Shown piece by piece: positions 15,778-23,801 of a stretch of DNA of 64,000 bases. Origin of the DNA: Bacteroidales bacterium (GTDB lineage Bacteria > Bacteroidota > Bacteroidia > Bacteroidales > UBA932); NCBI GenBank assembly GCA_017455065.1, contig JAFTBU010000062.1, positions 104,912 to 168,911 on the forward strand, read 5' to 3'. The notes beneath the pieces were generated by a model that worked only from the letters and a program-made list of their open reading frames with translations, had not been told where the DNA came from and did not search any database. Numbering within the stretch: the stretch's first letter is position 1; each line of letters opens with the position of its first letter. The position numbers and the translations under genes are program-made.

Positions 15778-17622
15778 CTAGATCTCCTTCTTTATGGCCT
15801 CGACCAGCTCGCTCACGAGGAACGGCTGACCCTGGACCTTGCCAAACTTGTCGAAACGGTACTGGGGATAGAGCCCCTGAAGATAACTTGCGAACTGGCC
15901 GCTGTTGAGCTCGCAGACAAGGAACTTGCGGTAGTGCGAGAAAATCTCCGCCGTGTTGGGAGGGAGCGGATTGATGTAATCGAAGTGGGTGTACGCCACA
16001 GGGACTCCCTCATCGTGGAGGTCGTGCACAGCACTGGCAATGTGGCCGTAGGTGCCGCCCCAGCCGATGACGAGGAGTTCTCCGGACTCGGGTCCCTGGA
16101 CCTTCAGGTCAGGGAGGTCCTTGGAGATGCGGGCCACTTTCTCAGCCCTCTCGCGCACCATCATCTCATGGTTTGCGGGATCGGTGGAAAGCACTCCGGC
16201 GTGGGTCTTCTCCAGACCGCCGACCCTGTGCTCGAAGCCCTTCTGGCCGGGGATGGCCCACTGGGGAACCATGGTCTCGGGATCCCTCTCGAAGGGTTTG
16301 AACTTCTCTCCTGCGGGAAGGGACTTGGCGAAAGGAGGTTTGATGTCGGGATAATCCTTCATCCAGGGGATGAGCCAGGGCTCGCTGCCATTGCCCAGGA
16401 AGCCCTCTGAGAGCAGCAGGACGGGAGTCATGTGCTCGAGAGCGATCTTGCAGGCCATGAATGCCGCAAAGAAGCAGTTGGCGGGAGAATGGGCGCAGAT
16501 GACAGGGATGGGGCACTCGCCGTTGCGGCCGTAGAGAGCCTGATTGAGGTCGGTCTGCTCGGTCTTGGTAGGGAGACCGGTGGAAGGACCGCCCCTCTGG
16601 ACATCCACGACGACCAGGGGCAGCTCGGCCATCACGGCAAGTCCGAGGGCCTCGCTCTTGAGCGAGAGACCGGGACCGGAGGTGGTGGTCACTGCAAGAT
16701 TGCCGGCGAATGAAGCACCGATGGCGGTGCAGATACCGGCGATCTCGTCCTCCGCCTGCAGGGTCTTGGCACCGAGGCTCTTGTGTATGGCAAGCTCCTC
16801 GAGTATGGCAGTGGCGGGGGTTATGGGGTAGGAACCGCAGAACAGGGGCAGACCGGATTTCTCGGAAGCTGCGAGCAGTCCCCAGGCGATGGCCTGGTTG
16901 CCGGTGATGTTCCTGTAGGTGCCTTTCCTTGCGGATTTGACAGGTTCGATAGTGTAAGTGTTAGGTATGGCCTGCACGTTGGCGGCATAGTTGTAGCCGT
17001 CGTCGATCACCTTCTTGTTGGGAGCGATGACCTCGGGATGCTTGGCGGAGAACTTCTTCTCCAGATAAGCATAGATGGGCTGCAACGGCCTGTTGAAGAT
17101 GTAGCAGGCGATGCCGAGCGTAAACATGTTCTTGCACTTCAGGATGGCCTTGAGGTCCAGTCCGCTGTCCTTGAGACTCTCCTTGGTCATCGTGGTGATG
17201 GGGGCGATGATCAGGGTCCTGTCCTCGACGGAAAGCTCCGAGAAAGGATTGTCGGTGGTGAAACCCGCCTTCTTCATGCCAGCCTCGTCGAAAGCGTCCT
17301 CGTCGACGAGTATCATCGCGTGGCGCTTGCACCATTTGGCATTGGCCTTGAGGGCTGCGGGATTCATGGCAATCAGCATGTCGCAGAAATCACCGGGGGT
17401 TTCCACAGCTTCGCTGCCTATATGGACCTGGAATCCGGAAACGCCGGAGACGGTGCCGTGAGGGGCACGTATCTCGGCGGGGTAATCAGGGAATGTCGAC
17501 AGTCCGTTGCCATAAATGGCGGACATATCAGCAAAAAGAGATCCGGTGAGCTGCATACCATCTCCCGAATCTCCTGCAAACCTGATTACAACATCATGAG
17601 TATCAATAACTTTATGTTGCAT
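15778..17622 (-). CDS. korA: 2-oxoglutarate:ferredoxin oxidoreductase, fused gamma-alpha subunit
   Basis: A 614-residue fusion: an N-terminal gamma (POR_G) domain at about residues 10-185 beginning RFAGDSGDGMQL, then the pyrimidine-binding alpha domain with SYPITPAT (about 264-271), QAEDEIAG and the KorA-type segment PSTGLPTKTEQTDLNQA, then the transketolase C-like domain. This fused architecture is common in Bacteroidota KorA. It partners with KorB, three bases downstream. It is 22 bases from the ompH gene upstream on the same strand; whether that gene shares the transcript is unclear. Confidence 0.93.
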   Translation of the reverse strand: MQHKVIDTHDVVIRFAGDSGDGMQLTGSLFADMSAIYGNGLSTFPDYPAEIRAPHGTVSGVSGFQVHIGSEAVETPGDFCDMLIAMNPAALKANAKWCKRHAMILVDEDAFDEAGMKKAGFTTDNPFSELSVEDRTLIIAPITTMTKESLKDSGLDLKAILKCKNMFTLGIACYIFNRPLQPIYAYLEKKFSAKHPEVIAPNKKVIDDGYNYAANVQAIPNTYTIEPVKSARKGTYRNITGNQAIAWGLLAASEKSGLPLFCGSYPITPATAILEELAIHKSLGAKTLQAEDEIAGICTAIGASFAGNLAVTTTSGPGLSLKSEALGLAVMAELPLVVVDVQRGGPSTGLPTKTEQTDLNQALYGRNGECPIPVICAHSPANCFFAAFMACKIALEHMTPVLLLSEGFLGNGSEPWLIPWMKDYPDIKPPFAKSLPAGEKFKPFERDPETMVPQWAIPGQKGFEHRVGGLEKTHAGVLSTDPANHEMMVRERAEKVARISKDLPDLKVQGPESGELLVIGWGGTYGHIASAVHDLHDEGVPVAYTHFDYINPLPPNTAEIFSHYRKFLVCELNSGQFASYLQGLYPQYRFDKFGKVQGQPFLVSELVEAIKKEI

Positions 17623-17644
17623 CTCAGTCTAGGTTGGATAAATT

Positions 17645-18202
17645 TTACTGCTGCTGTGCCTGTGCCTGGAGCTCAGCCTGGAGGGACTCGAGTGTCCTGT
17701 CATCAGGAATGCCGAGTGCCTTGCGCACCTTGGGCGTGATGTCCACGCTCTGGGTAGCATCGTAATACACGAGGCTGGAGGTGTCGAACACATAGATGTA
17801 ACCGTCCTGCTTGGCGATGGCGTTGAGCTGCTCCTGGGCCTTCTGGTAGATGGGGGCCATCAGGTTCTGCTGCTGCTGCTGAAGCTCGGCCTGTACGGTC
17901 TGCTCGAACTCCTGGATACGGGTCTGGATGTCCACCAGCTCCTTCTGCTTGCTGTCGAGGATGGCGGCGGTCCAGGTGCTGGCCTTCTGCTGATAGGTGG
18001 CGTACTTGGTATTGTACTCTTCCATCATGGCCTGGTAAGTATCCTGGGCTTCCTTGGTGGCGGTGGCGATGGTGGCGCGAGCCTGGTCAGCCTCAGGGGT
18101 GAGCTGGACAAGTTCGGTGAAATTCACGTGCGCAAACTTGGGCTGTGCGAAAGCTGCGGCGCTGATCAATGCCATTACGGCAATAACGAAAATCTTTTTC
18201 AT
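17645..18202 (-). CDS. OmpH/Skp family periplasmic chaperone (first copy)
   Basis: A 185-residue secreted protein (signal ends at AAAFAQ) with a long central coiled coil (about residues 45-130) rich in Gln/Glu/Ala, as in the jellyfish-shaped Skp chaperone that holds unfolded outer-membrane proteins. The conserved KFAHVNF start of the mature part and the later QDGYIYVFDTSS strand fit OmpH. The C-terminal 45 residues form an extra tail. It lies 27 bases after bamA, the classic partner order. A second OmpH-like protein is encoded at 23175-23801. Confidence 0.9.
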   Translation of the reverse strand: MKKIFVIAVMALISAAAFAQPKFAHVNFTELVQLTPEADQARATIATATKEAQDTYQAMMEEYNTKYATYQQKASTWTAAILDSKQKELVDIQTRIQEFEQTVQAELQQQQQNLMAPIYQKAQEQLNAIAKQDGYIYVFDTSSLVYYDATQSVDITPKVRKALGIPDDRTLESLQAELQAQAQQQ

Positions 18203-18229
18203 ATCGTCAGAATTTAAATTGTTATTCAG

Positions 18230-20815
18230 TTAAAACTGTTGTCCGATTACGAAGTGGAACTGACTCTTGCCGTTGGTGGCATCGTCGAATCCCCATCCCC
18301 AGTCGACGCCGAGCAGACCTATCATGGGCAGGAACACCCTCAGGCCTATACCCGCCGAACGCTTGATCTCGAAGGGCCTGAAATCCTTGATGTCCGACCA
18401 GCAGTTTCCTCCTTCGAGGAAGGCCAGGGCGAAGATCGTGGACTGAGGCTGGAGCACCAGGGGATAGCGAAGTTCCACGGTGAATTTGTCATAAACGTTA
18501 CCGGCATACGCATAACCGTTGGAGTTGTACGTCGTGGCCGTGTAGGGAGTCAGGGAATAATTGGTATATCCCCTCAGGGCTATGATTTCCGAACCGTAGG
18601 AATTGTAGCCCGACATACCGTCGCCGCCGACCAGGAAGCCCTCGAAAGGAGAGTAGCCCCATTTCCGGTTGTAGTAACCGAGATATCCGAACTGGGCGCG
18701 TGCCATGAGCACGAGGTCGCCCGCGAGCTTGACGTAGGTGGCTCCGGAGAATTTCCATTTGTTGTACTCGATCCACTTGAACCTCTTGGAAGCATCCCAG
18801 TTGCCGTTGTCATAGTCGATGTCCCTCCAGCTGGCCACGGGCACCTTGTTGCCCTTGGAGTCGTAGTCATGCTTGCGGAAGAGGGAGAAGGGAGGAGTCA
18901 GCTGCATGGAGAATGAGAACTCCGATCCCTGGCGGGGATAGATCTGCTGGTCGGTAGAGTTGCGGATCAGGTTCAGCGTATAGCTGATATTGTGCGATAC
19001 TCCGTCGTCGAAGAAGAAGTAGCCGGAGTACCAGTTGGTCAGTCTGTAAGTCTGCCAGTTCAGACCGTTGTACAGCACGAAGTAGCTGTCAGGCCATTTC
19101 AGACGGTTACCCAGCGAGGCCGAGAAGCCGTAGACCTCCATCTGGCGGTCGTGGCTGAGGAGTCCGATGGCGAGCAGGGAGTTGGTCTGACGGGTATAAT
19201 ATGCCGAGAGATTGAGCGAGGTCGGCTTCTTGCCGAAGAGCCAGGGCTCGGTGAAACTGGCGGTCAGTGCGGTGTAGTAGGTACCGTTGGTCTGGAAGCG
19301 GAAGGCGAGATTCTGGGCGTCTCCCAGAGGCACGGGCCTCCAGGCGCCCTTCTCGAACATGCGCTTGGTGGAGAAGTTGTTGAAGCTCACGCCGACCGTG
19401 GCTACGAAGGTGTTGCCGCCCCAGCCTCCGGAGACTTCCAGCTGGCTGGAAGGTTTCTCGGTCACATTGTATATAAGGTCGACGGTGTTGCTGGCCTGGT
19501 TGGGGATGATGGACCATCCGGTGGAAGGATCCATGATGGATTCCGGGTCGAACTGGCCCAGGGATGCGATCTCTCGTATGGACCTCTCGAAATTGGTCTG
19601 GCTGAAGAGGTCGCCGGGACGGGTGTAGAGCTGCCTGCGGACGACCTTTTCGTTGGTCAGGTCGTTGCCGTTGATGACTATGTTGTTGAGCACAGCCTGC
19701 TTGCCCTCGGAAATACGTATCTCCACATCGACGGAGTCGTTCTCTATCCTGGTCTCCACGGGATTGAGCTGGGAGAAGAGGTAACCGGCGTCCTTGTAGA
19801 GCTTGGAGACATCGTAGTCGGTCTGCTTGCCGCCGCCGAAGAGCCTCTTCTGCATGGTCACCAGGTCGTACACATCACCCTTCTTGAGCTGGAGGATGGA
19901 ATTCAGGTCGTTGGTGGAGAACACGGAGTTGCCGGTCCAGGCGATGTCGCCGAAGTAGTATTTGTCACCCTGGTCGAACTCCAGGTCTATGGCCAGCCTG
20001 TTGGGCTCGATGTAATAGACGGAGTCGCGCACCAGGCGGGCGTCGCGGTAACCGGCCTCGTTGAAGGCGTCGATCGCGCTTTTCTTGTCCTTTACGTACT
20101 CCTTGGCATCGAATTTCTTGGAACTGAAGAAGTTGTAGATCTTGTTGGACTTGGTCTTCTTCATCTGACGGGCGATCTTGAAATCGGAGACGTCGGTATT
20201 GCCTATGAAATTGATATCCTTGATACGGACCTTCTTGCCCTTGTCCACCGCGAAATCCACCCTGATGGCGTTGCGGATCACGGAGTCCTGGGTCACATTG
20301 ACATCCACCTTGGCGAGCAGGAAGCCTTTCTCGTCGAAATAACTCTTGATGAGGTCGATGGAAGTCTTGCGGACATATTCGGAGAATTCACCGCCCCTGC
20401 GGAGGTTGAGCTTTTCGGTGAGGTCCTTGCGCTCCGAGTTTGTCACACCGGAGAAAGACCAGCGGGACACCCTCGGACGCTCCTTGATGGCCACCTTGAA
20501 AGTCGCGGTGTCGCCGCTCTCGCTCAAGCTGTCCACATAGATGGCCACGTCCTCGAAATATCTCTGGAGGAAAAGCCTTTTGATGATATTGGTCATGTCC
20601 TCGCCGGGCACGGTTACTTCCATGCCGGGCTCGAGGCCTGTCTGCTGTATGATCTGGGAATCGGTGAAATAAGTGTTTCCTTCCACCTTCACGCCACCTA
20701 CGATATACTTCCTGGGGCGGTTGTAATCCACCTCGATCCCGCTCTGTGAATATGCCACCGATGGCATCAGGAGCAGGATCAGACCCAAAAGTATATTAAC
20801 AAATCTCTTCTTCAT
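18230..20815 (-). CDS. bamA: outer-membrane protein assembly factor BamA
   Basis: Central pore of the BAM complex, 861 residues: signal peptide (ends near SVAYSQ), a series of POTRA domains over about residues 30-430 and a C-terminal 16-strand barrel ending in HFVIGQQF with the terminal phenylalanine signal. A Bacteroidota-style insertion in the barrel carries KRFKWIEYNKWKF. The ATG at 20815 is preferred because the upstream in-frame TTG lies within the putative -7 box. ompH follows directly; the BamD lipoprotein is encoded at 25984-26778. UppS and NadK genes lie just upstream on the same strand. Confidence 0.95.
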   Translation of the reverse strand: MKKRFVNILLGLILLLMPSVAYSQSGIEVDYNRPRKYIVGGVKVEGNTYFTDSQIIQQTGLEPGMEVTVPGEDMTNIIKRLFLQRYFEDVAIYVDSLSESGDTATFKVAIKERPRVSRWSFSGVTNSERKDLTEKLNLRRGGEFSEYVRKTSIDLIKSYFDEKGFLLAKVDVNVTQDSVIRNAIRVDFAVDKGKKVRIKDINFIGNTDVSDFKIARQMKKTKSNKIYNFFSSKKFDAKEYVKDKKSAIDAFNEAGYRDARLVRDSVYYIEPNRLAIDLEFDQGDKYYFGDIAWTGNSVFSTNDLNSILQLKKGDVYDLVTMQKRLFGGGKQTDYDVSKLYKDAGYLFSQLNPVETRIENDSVDVEIRISEGKQAVLNNIVINGNDLTNEKVVRRQLYTRPGDLFSQTNFERSIREIASLGQFDPESIMDPSTGWSIIPNQASNTVDLIYNVTEKPSSQLEVSGGWGGNTFVATVGVSFNNFSTKRMFEKGAWRPVPLGDAQNLAFRFQTNGTYYTALTASFTEPWLFGKKPTSLNLSAYYTRQTNSLLAIGLLSHDRQMEVYGFSASLGNRLKWPDSYFVLYNGLNWQTYRLTNWYSGYFFFDDGVSHNISYTLNLIRNSTDQQIYPRQGSEFSFSMQLTPPFSLFRKHDYDSKGNKVPVASWRDIDYDNGNWDASKRFKWIEYNKWKFSGATYVKLAGDLVLMARAQFGYLGYYNRKWGYSPFEGFLVGGDGMSGYNSYGSEIIALRGYTNYSLTPYTATTYNSNGYAYAGNVYDKFTVELRYPLVLQPQSTIFALAFLEGGNCWSDIKDFRPFEIKRSAGIGLRVFLPMIGLLGVDWGWGFDDATNGKSQFHFVIGQQF

Positions 20816-20827
20816 CCGACAAATGTG

Positions 20828-20835
20828 CAAATATA
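20828..20835 (-). promoter_or_regulatory. putative -7 box of bamA promoter
   Basis: TATATTTG on the minus strand, 12 bases before the bamA ATG and just past the uppS stop. It would give a leader of about seven bases. No clear -33 is seen. Confidence 0.5.
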
Positions 20836-20840
20836 CGCAT

Positions 20841-21521
20841 TTATTTGACTTTTCCGAAACGTCTGTCCCTCGAAGCGTACTCGCGGAGGGCTGCTGCGAA
20901 CTCTTCCTTTCTAAAATCAGGCCAAAGTGTGTCGGTGAAGACGAATTCGGTGTATGCTGTCTGCCAGAGCATGTAATTGCTGATACGTTTCTCCCCTGAG
21001 GTGCGAACCAGAAGGTCCGGATCGGGGATGCCCGCGGTCACGAGGTACTTGGAAATGTCCTTGCCCCCTTCGGCCGCCATCCTCAGGGCTGCCTGGGAGA
21101 TGTCCCACTGCCCGCTGTAGCTCAGGAAGAGTATCATGGTGAGGCCCTTGTTGTCCTTGGTGGCGCCGACCAGATAGTCGATGGCGGCGTTCAGCGGACG
21201 TGAGAGACGGGCGCGGTTGCCCAGCACCAGCAGGCGCACGTCATTGTCCATGAAGGTGGAATACTCGCCTTTGAGGCTCTTCATCATCAGCTCCATCAGG
21301 TACCCGACTTCCTGCTCGGGCCTGCTCCAGTTCTCCTCTGAGAAAGCGTAGAAGGAAGCGTATTTGATGCCCCATTCCACGCAGGCTTCCATCACGGCGC
21401 GCACGCTCGAGACACCTTCGAGATGGCCGCGGACTCTTTCCATGCCCCTTTCGCGGGCCCAGCGGCCGTTGCCATCCATGATGAAGGTCACGTGCACCGG
21501 GAGTTTTTCAGGTATATTCAT
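20841..21521 (-). CDS. uppS: isoprenyl (undecaprenyl) diphosphate synthase
   Basis: Cis-prenyltransferase of 226 residues that makes the C55 lipid carrier for peptidoglycan and surface glycans. The catalytic Asp16 lies in FIMDGNGRWA, followed by RGHLEG, and the C-terminal DLLVRTSGEKRISNYMLWQ and ALREYASRDRRFG regions bind diphosphate and magnesium. Its ATG overlaps the nadK stop (ATGA). bamA follows after a short gap that contains a promoter-like box. It uses isoprenoid precursors from the pathway of Dxr (6525-7673). Confidence 0.96.
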   Translation of the reverse strand: MNIPEKLPVHVTFIMDGNGRWARERGMERVRGHLEGVSSVRAVMEACVEWGIKYASFYAFSEENWSRPEQEVGYLMELMMKSLKGEYSTFMDNDVRLLVLGNRARLSRPLNAAIDYLVGATKDNKGLTMILFLSYSGQWDISQAALRMAAEGGKDISKYLVTAGIPDPDLLVRTSGEKRISNYMLWQTAYTEFVFTDTLWPDFRKEEFAAALREYASRDRRFGKVK

Positions 21522-22345
21522 CTGTTTTGGTTTTCTTCGGTATTTCTGACATCCTCGCCCCAGAGGAGCTTGCTGCGGAGGGCTTCGAAGAAATTCGAGC
21601 GGCCCGGCTTGATGCAGCGGAGCTTCCTCGCGGCGGCCCCGCAGGAAATGGTCACCCCGGCGGGAAGGACGCGGTTGTAATTGTCTGCCGTAAACATCAC
21701 CTCGTCGCTCCGGGAACGGAGGCTGATGGTGATGGAAGCGTCCTCAGGCACGATGAGAGGGCGCAGATTGAGATTGTGGGGAGCGATGGGGGCGATGATG
21801 AGCACCTTCGAATCGGGGGTGCAGATGGGTCCGCCCACGCTCAGCGCATACGCCGTCGACCCGGAGCTGGTCGCCACCAGGAGGCCGTCCGCCCAATAAG
21901 TGGGAAGCGGCTCCCCATTGACGGAAACGTCCACCCCGACCATGGCGGAGCCGATGCGGGAGACGGAAATTTCGTTCAAGGCAATGCGGGTGTCCTCCTC
22001 CCCTTCACCGTGGATGCAGGCGCTTATCATCTGCCTCTCGATGACGGTGTACTCCCCTGCCAGCAGGGGACCGGCGATATTCTCCGGCTTGTACTCGGAA
22101 AGGAAGCCTATGCGTCCGAAGTTGACGCCGACTATGGGAATGCCCGCAGGATCCGCGATGAGTGCGGCTGAAAGGAAGGTGCCGTCGCCGCCGCAGCTCA
22201 GCAGGGCGTCGGTGCCGTCCCTGAGGGGCTGGCCCACTTCTGCGCGGTAAATCTCGCATCCGGCTCCCTCCAATTCGGACAAGAGTCCCGTCAGTTTGGG
22301 GTCCGAGAGGAGCCTGGCATTATTAATGTAGTAAGCGAACTTCAT
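21518..22345 (-). CDS. nadK: NAD kinase
   Basis: ATP-dependent kinase that makes NADP from NAD; 275 residues. The catalytic GGDGTFL motif (about 52-58) and the NE/D-containing segment ALNEISVSR, followed by the glycine-rich SSGSTAYALSVGGPI element, are the NadK signatures. The ATG before KFAYYIN at 22345 is chosen; a GTG seven codons upstream lies on the far side of the putative -7 box (22355-22362) and is unlikely. It heads the leftward uppS-bamA-ompH-kor-gdhA series and is divergent from pdxJ. Confidence 0.94.
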   Translation of the reverse strand: MKFAYYINNARLLSDPKLTGLLSELEGAGCEIYRAEVGQPLRDGTDALLSCGGDGTFLSAALIADPAGIPIVGVNFGRIGFLSEYKPENIAGPLLAGEYTVIERQMISACIHGEGEEDTRIALNEISVSRIGSAMVGVDVSVNGEPLPTYWADGLLVATSSGSTAYALSVGGPICTPDSKVLIIAPIAPHNLNLRPLIVPEDASITISLRSRSDEVMFTADNYNRVLPAGVTISCGAAARKLRCIKPGRSNFFEALRSKLLWGEDVRNTEENQNR

Positions 22346-22354
22346 AAAGGACTT

Positions 22355-22362
22355 CAAATTTA
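22355..22362 (-). promoter_or_regulatory. putative -7 box of nadK promoter
   Basis: TAAATTTG on the minus strand ends nine bases before the nadK ATG. It is divergent to the pdxJ box, and a 16-bp palindrome (22365-22380) lies two bases upstream. Confidence 0.5.
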
Positions 22363-22364
22363 AC

Positions 22365-22380
22365 ACTTTATTTATAAAGT
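22365..22380. promoter_or_regulatory. palindrome in the nadK-pdxJ divergent promoter region
   Basis: ACTTTAT-TT-ATAAAGT is a perfect dyad of seven-base arms between the two divergent -7 boxes. It may be an operator or simply AT-rich upstream promoter sequence. Confidence 0.35.
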
Positions 22381-22395
22381 TTGGACATAATTGCT

Positions 22396-22403
22396 TATTT
22401 TTG
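22396..22403 (+). promoter_or_regulatory. putative -7 box of pdxJ promoter
   Basis: TATTTTTG lies five bases before the pdxJ ATG, so transcription would start at or next to the start codon. This is the clearest leaderless candidate in the window. Confidence 0.5.
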
Positions 22404-22408
22404 TGCTT

Positions 22409-23128
22409 ATGACCAGGTTAAGTGTAAATATAAACAAGATCGCCACCCTGCGCAATGCCCGCGGTGGCAACATGCCCGATGTCCTGGAGGCAGCCCTGCG
22501 CTGCGAGGATTTCGGAGCCGAAGGCATCACGGTGCATCCCCGTCCGGATGAGAGACATATCAGATACAGCGACGTACGGGCCATCAAACCCCGCATCAGG
22601 ACCGAGCTGAACATAGAGGGCAATCCCATCCCCTCTTTCAGGGACCTGGTGTGCGAGGTCCTGCCCGCGCAGGTGACCATGGTCCCCGACGCTCCTGACG
22701 CCATCACCTCCAACGCAGGCTGGGACACCATCACCCACAGGGCCTTCCTGACCGACATGTGCGCGCTTTTCTCCGAGAAAGGCATACGCACATCCATCTT
22801 CGTGGATCCCGACCCGGCCATGGTGGAGGGAGCGAAGCTATGCGGCGCGGACCGGGTGGAGCTCTACACCGCCTCCTACGCCGAGATGTATCCCGCCGGA
22901 AGGGAAAAGGCGGTGGCTCCTTTCGTAGAGGCAGCCAAGGCGGCCAGGGACTGCGGCCTGGGCCTCAACGCCGGCCATGACCTGAACCTGGACAACCTTT
23001 CCTGGTACATACGCAACATACCCTGGACCGACGAGGTTTCGATAGGACACGCCATCATCTGCGACGCCATTTACATGGGTCTGGAGAAAACTATAGGCGA
23101 GTATCTGTCCCGGATTAAGAATTTTTAA
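22409..23128 (+). CDS. pdxJ: pyridoxine 5'-phosphate synthase
   Basis: Condenses 1-deoxy-D-xylulose 5-phosphate with 3-amino-2-oxopropyl phosphate to pyridoxine 5'-phosphate; TIM barrel of 239 residues. MTRLSVNINKIATLRNARGG is the canonical N-terminus and fixes the ATG at 22409. Catalytic-site segments GITVHPRPDERHI, EGNP, ELYTASYA and GLNAGHDL follow. It shares the DXP precursor with the Dxr branch. It is the first gene of the rightward series, followed after 46 bases by the second ompH gene, which has its own promoter-like box. Confidence 0.96.
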   Translation: MTRLSVNINKIATLRNARGGNMPDVLEAALRCEDFGAEGITVHPRPDERHIRYSDVRAIKPRIRTELNIEGNPIPSFRDLVCEVLPAQVTMVPDAPDAITSNAGWDTITHRAFLTDMCALFSEKGIRTSIFVDPDPAMVEGAKLCGADRVELYTASYAEMYPAGREKAVAPFVEAAKAARDCGLGLNAGHDLNLDNLSWYIRNIPWTDEVSIGHAIICDAIYMGLEKTIGEYLSRIKNF

Positions 23129-23129
23129 C

Positions 23130-23137
23130 TAATTTTG
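23130..23137 (+). promoter_or_regulatory. putative -7 box upstream of second ompH gene
   Basis: TAATTTTG matches TAnnTTTG two bases after the pdxJ stop and is followed by CAGG, 37 bases before the ompH2 ATG. It gives a normal leader of about 30 bases. Confidence 0.5.
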
Positions 23138-23174
23138 CAGGCTATCACGCAATTAACAGATAAAATAACATAAA

Positions 23175-23801
23175 ATGAAAAAGACTCCTTTAATCCTCAG
23201 CATCATAGCCCTTGCAGGCGTAATCGCTCTCGCTGCTGTCATGCTGTTTGCAAATCCGGCCAAGAAGACCGCTGAAACCGCTGAAAACACCGAAGTGACC
23301 GCTCACAAGGGCGCCATCGTTTATTTCGACCTGGACAGGGTACTCGAAGAGTACGACATGGCCACCGACCTCAGGGCCGTGGTGGAGACCAAAGTCCAGA
23401 GCATCAACGAGGAAGTGAACAGGAGAGGTTCCAAGCTTGAGAAAGACATCATGGCTTTCCAGGACAAGATCGACAAGGGTCTCCTCACCCGTTCCGTAGC
23501 TGAGATCCAGAACCAGAAGCTCCAGGAGCAGAACACCAACTTCCAGAACTATGCCGCCCAGAAGCAGCAGGAGATCGTGGAAGAGCAGCAGGTGATGACC
23601 AACCAGATCGCCGATGCCATCAAGACCTTCCTCGACAAGTACAACGCCGAGAAGCAGTACTCGATGATCATCGCCACCCAGGGCAACATCCTTTCCATCC
23701 CTGTCACCACCGCTGACCCCGACCTCGACATCACCGACGACATCCTCGCCGGACTGAACGCTGAGTACATCAAGGAAAAGGCTAACACCAACAAGCGTTG
23801 A
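23175..23801 (+). CDS. OmpH/Skp-like coiled-coil envelope protein (second copy)
   Basis: A 208-residue protein with an N-terminal hydrophobic segment (about 5-27) lacking an obvious cleavage site, so it may be membrane-anchored rather than soluble. The OmpH-type VYFDLDRVLEEYDM strand opens the domain, a coiled coil spans about 70-160, and SMIIATQGNILSIP closes it. The sequence is clearly different from the OmpH at 17645-18202. Its TGA overlaps the TTG start of the next gene. Probably a holdase chaperone for envelope proteins; partners are unknown. Confidence 0.82.
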   Translation: MKKTPLILSIIALAGVIALAAVMLFANPAKKTAETAENTEVTAHKGAIVYFDLDRVLEEYDMATDLRAVVETKVQSINEEVNRRGSKLEKDIMAFQDKIDKGLLTRSVAEIQNQKLQEQNTNFQNYAAQKQQEIVEEQQVMTNQIADAIKTFLDKYNAEKQYSMIIATQGNILSIPVTTADPDLDITDDILAGLNAEYIKEKANTNKR

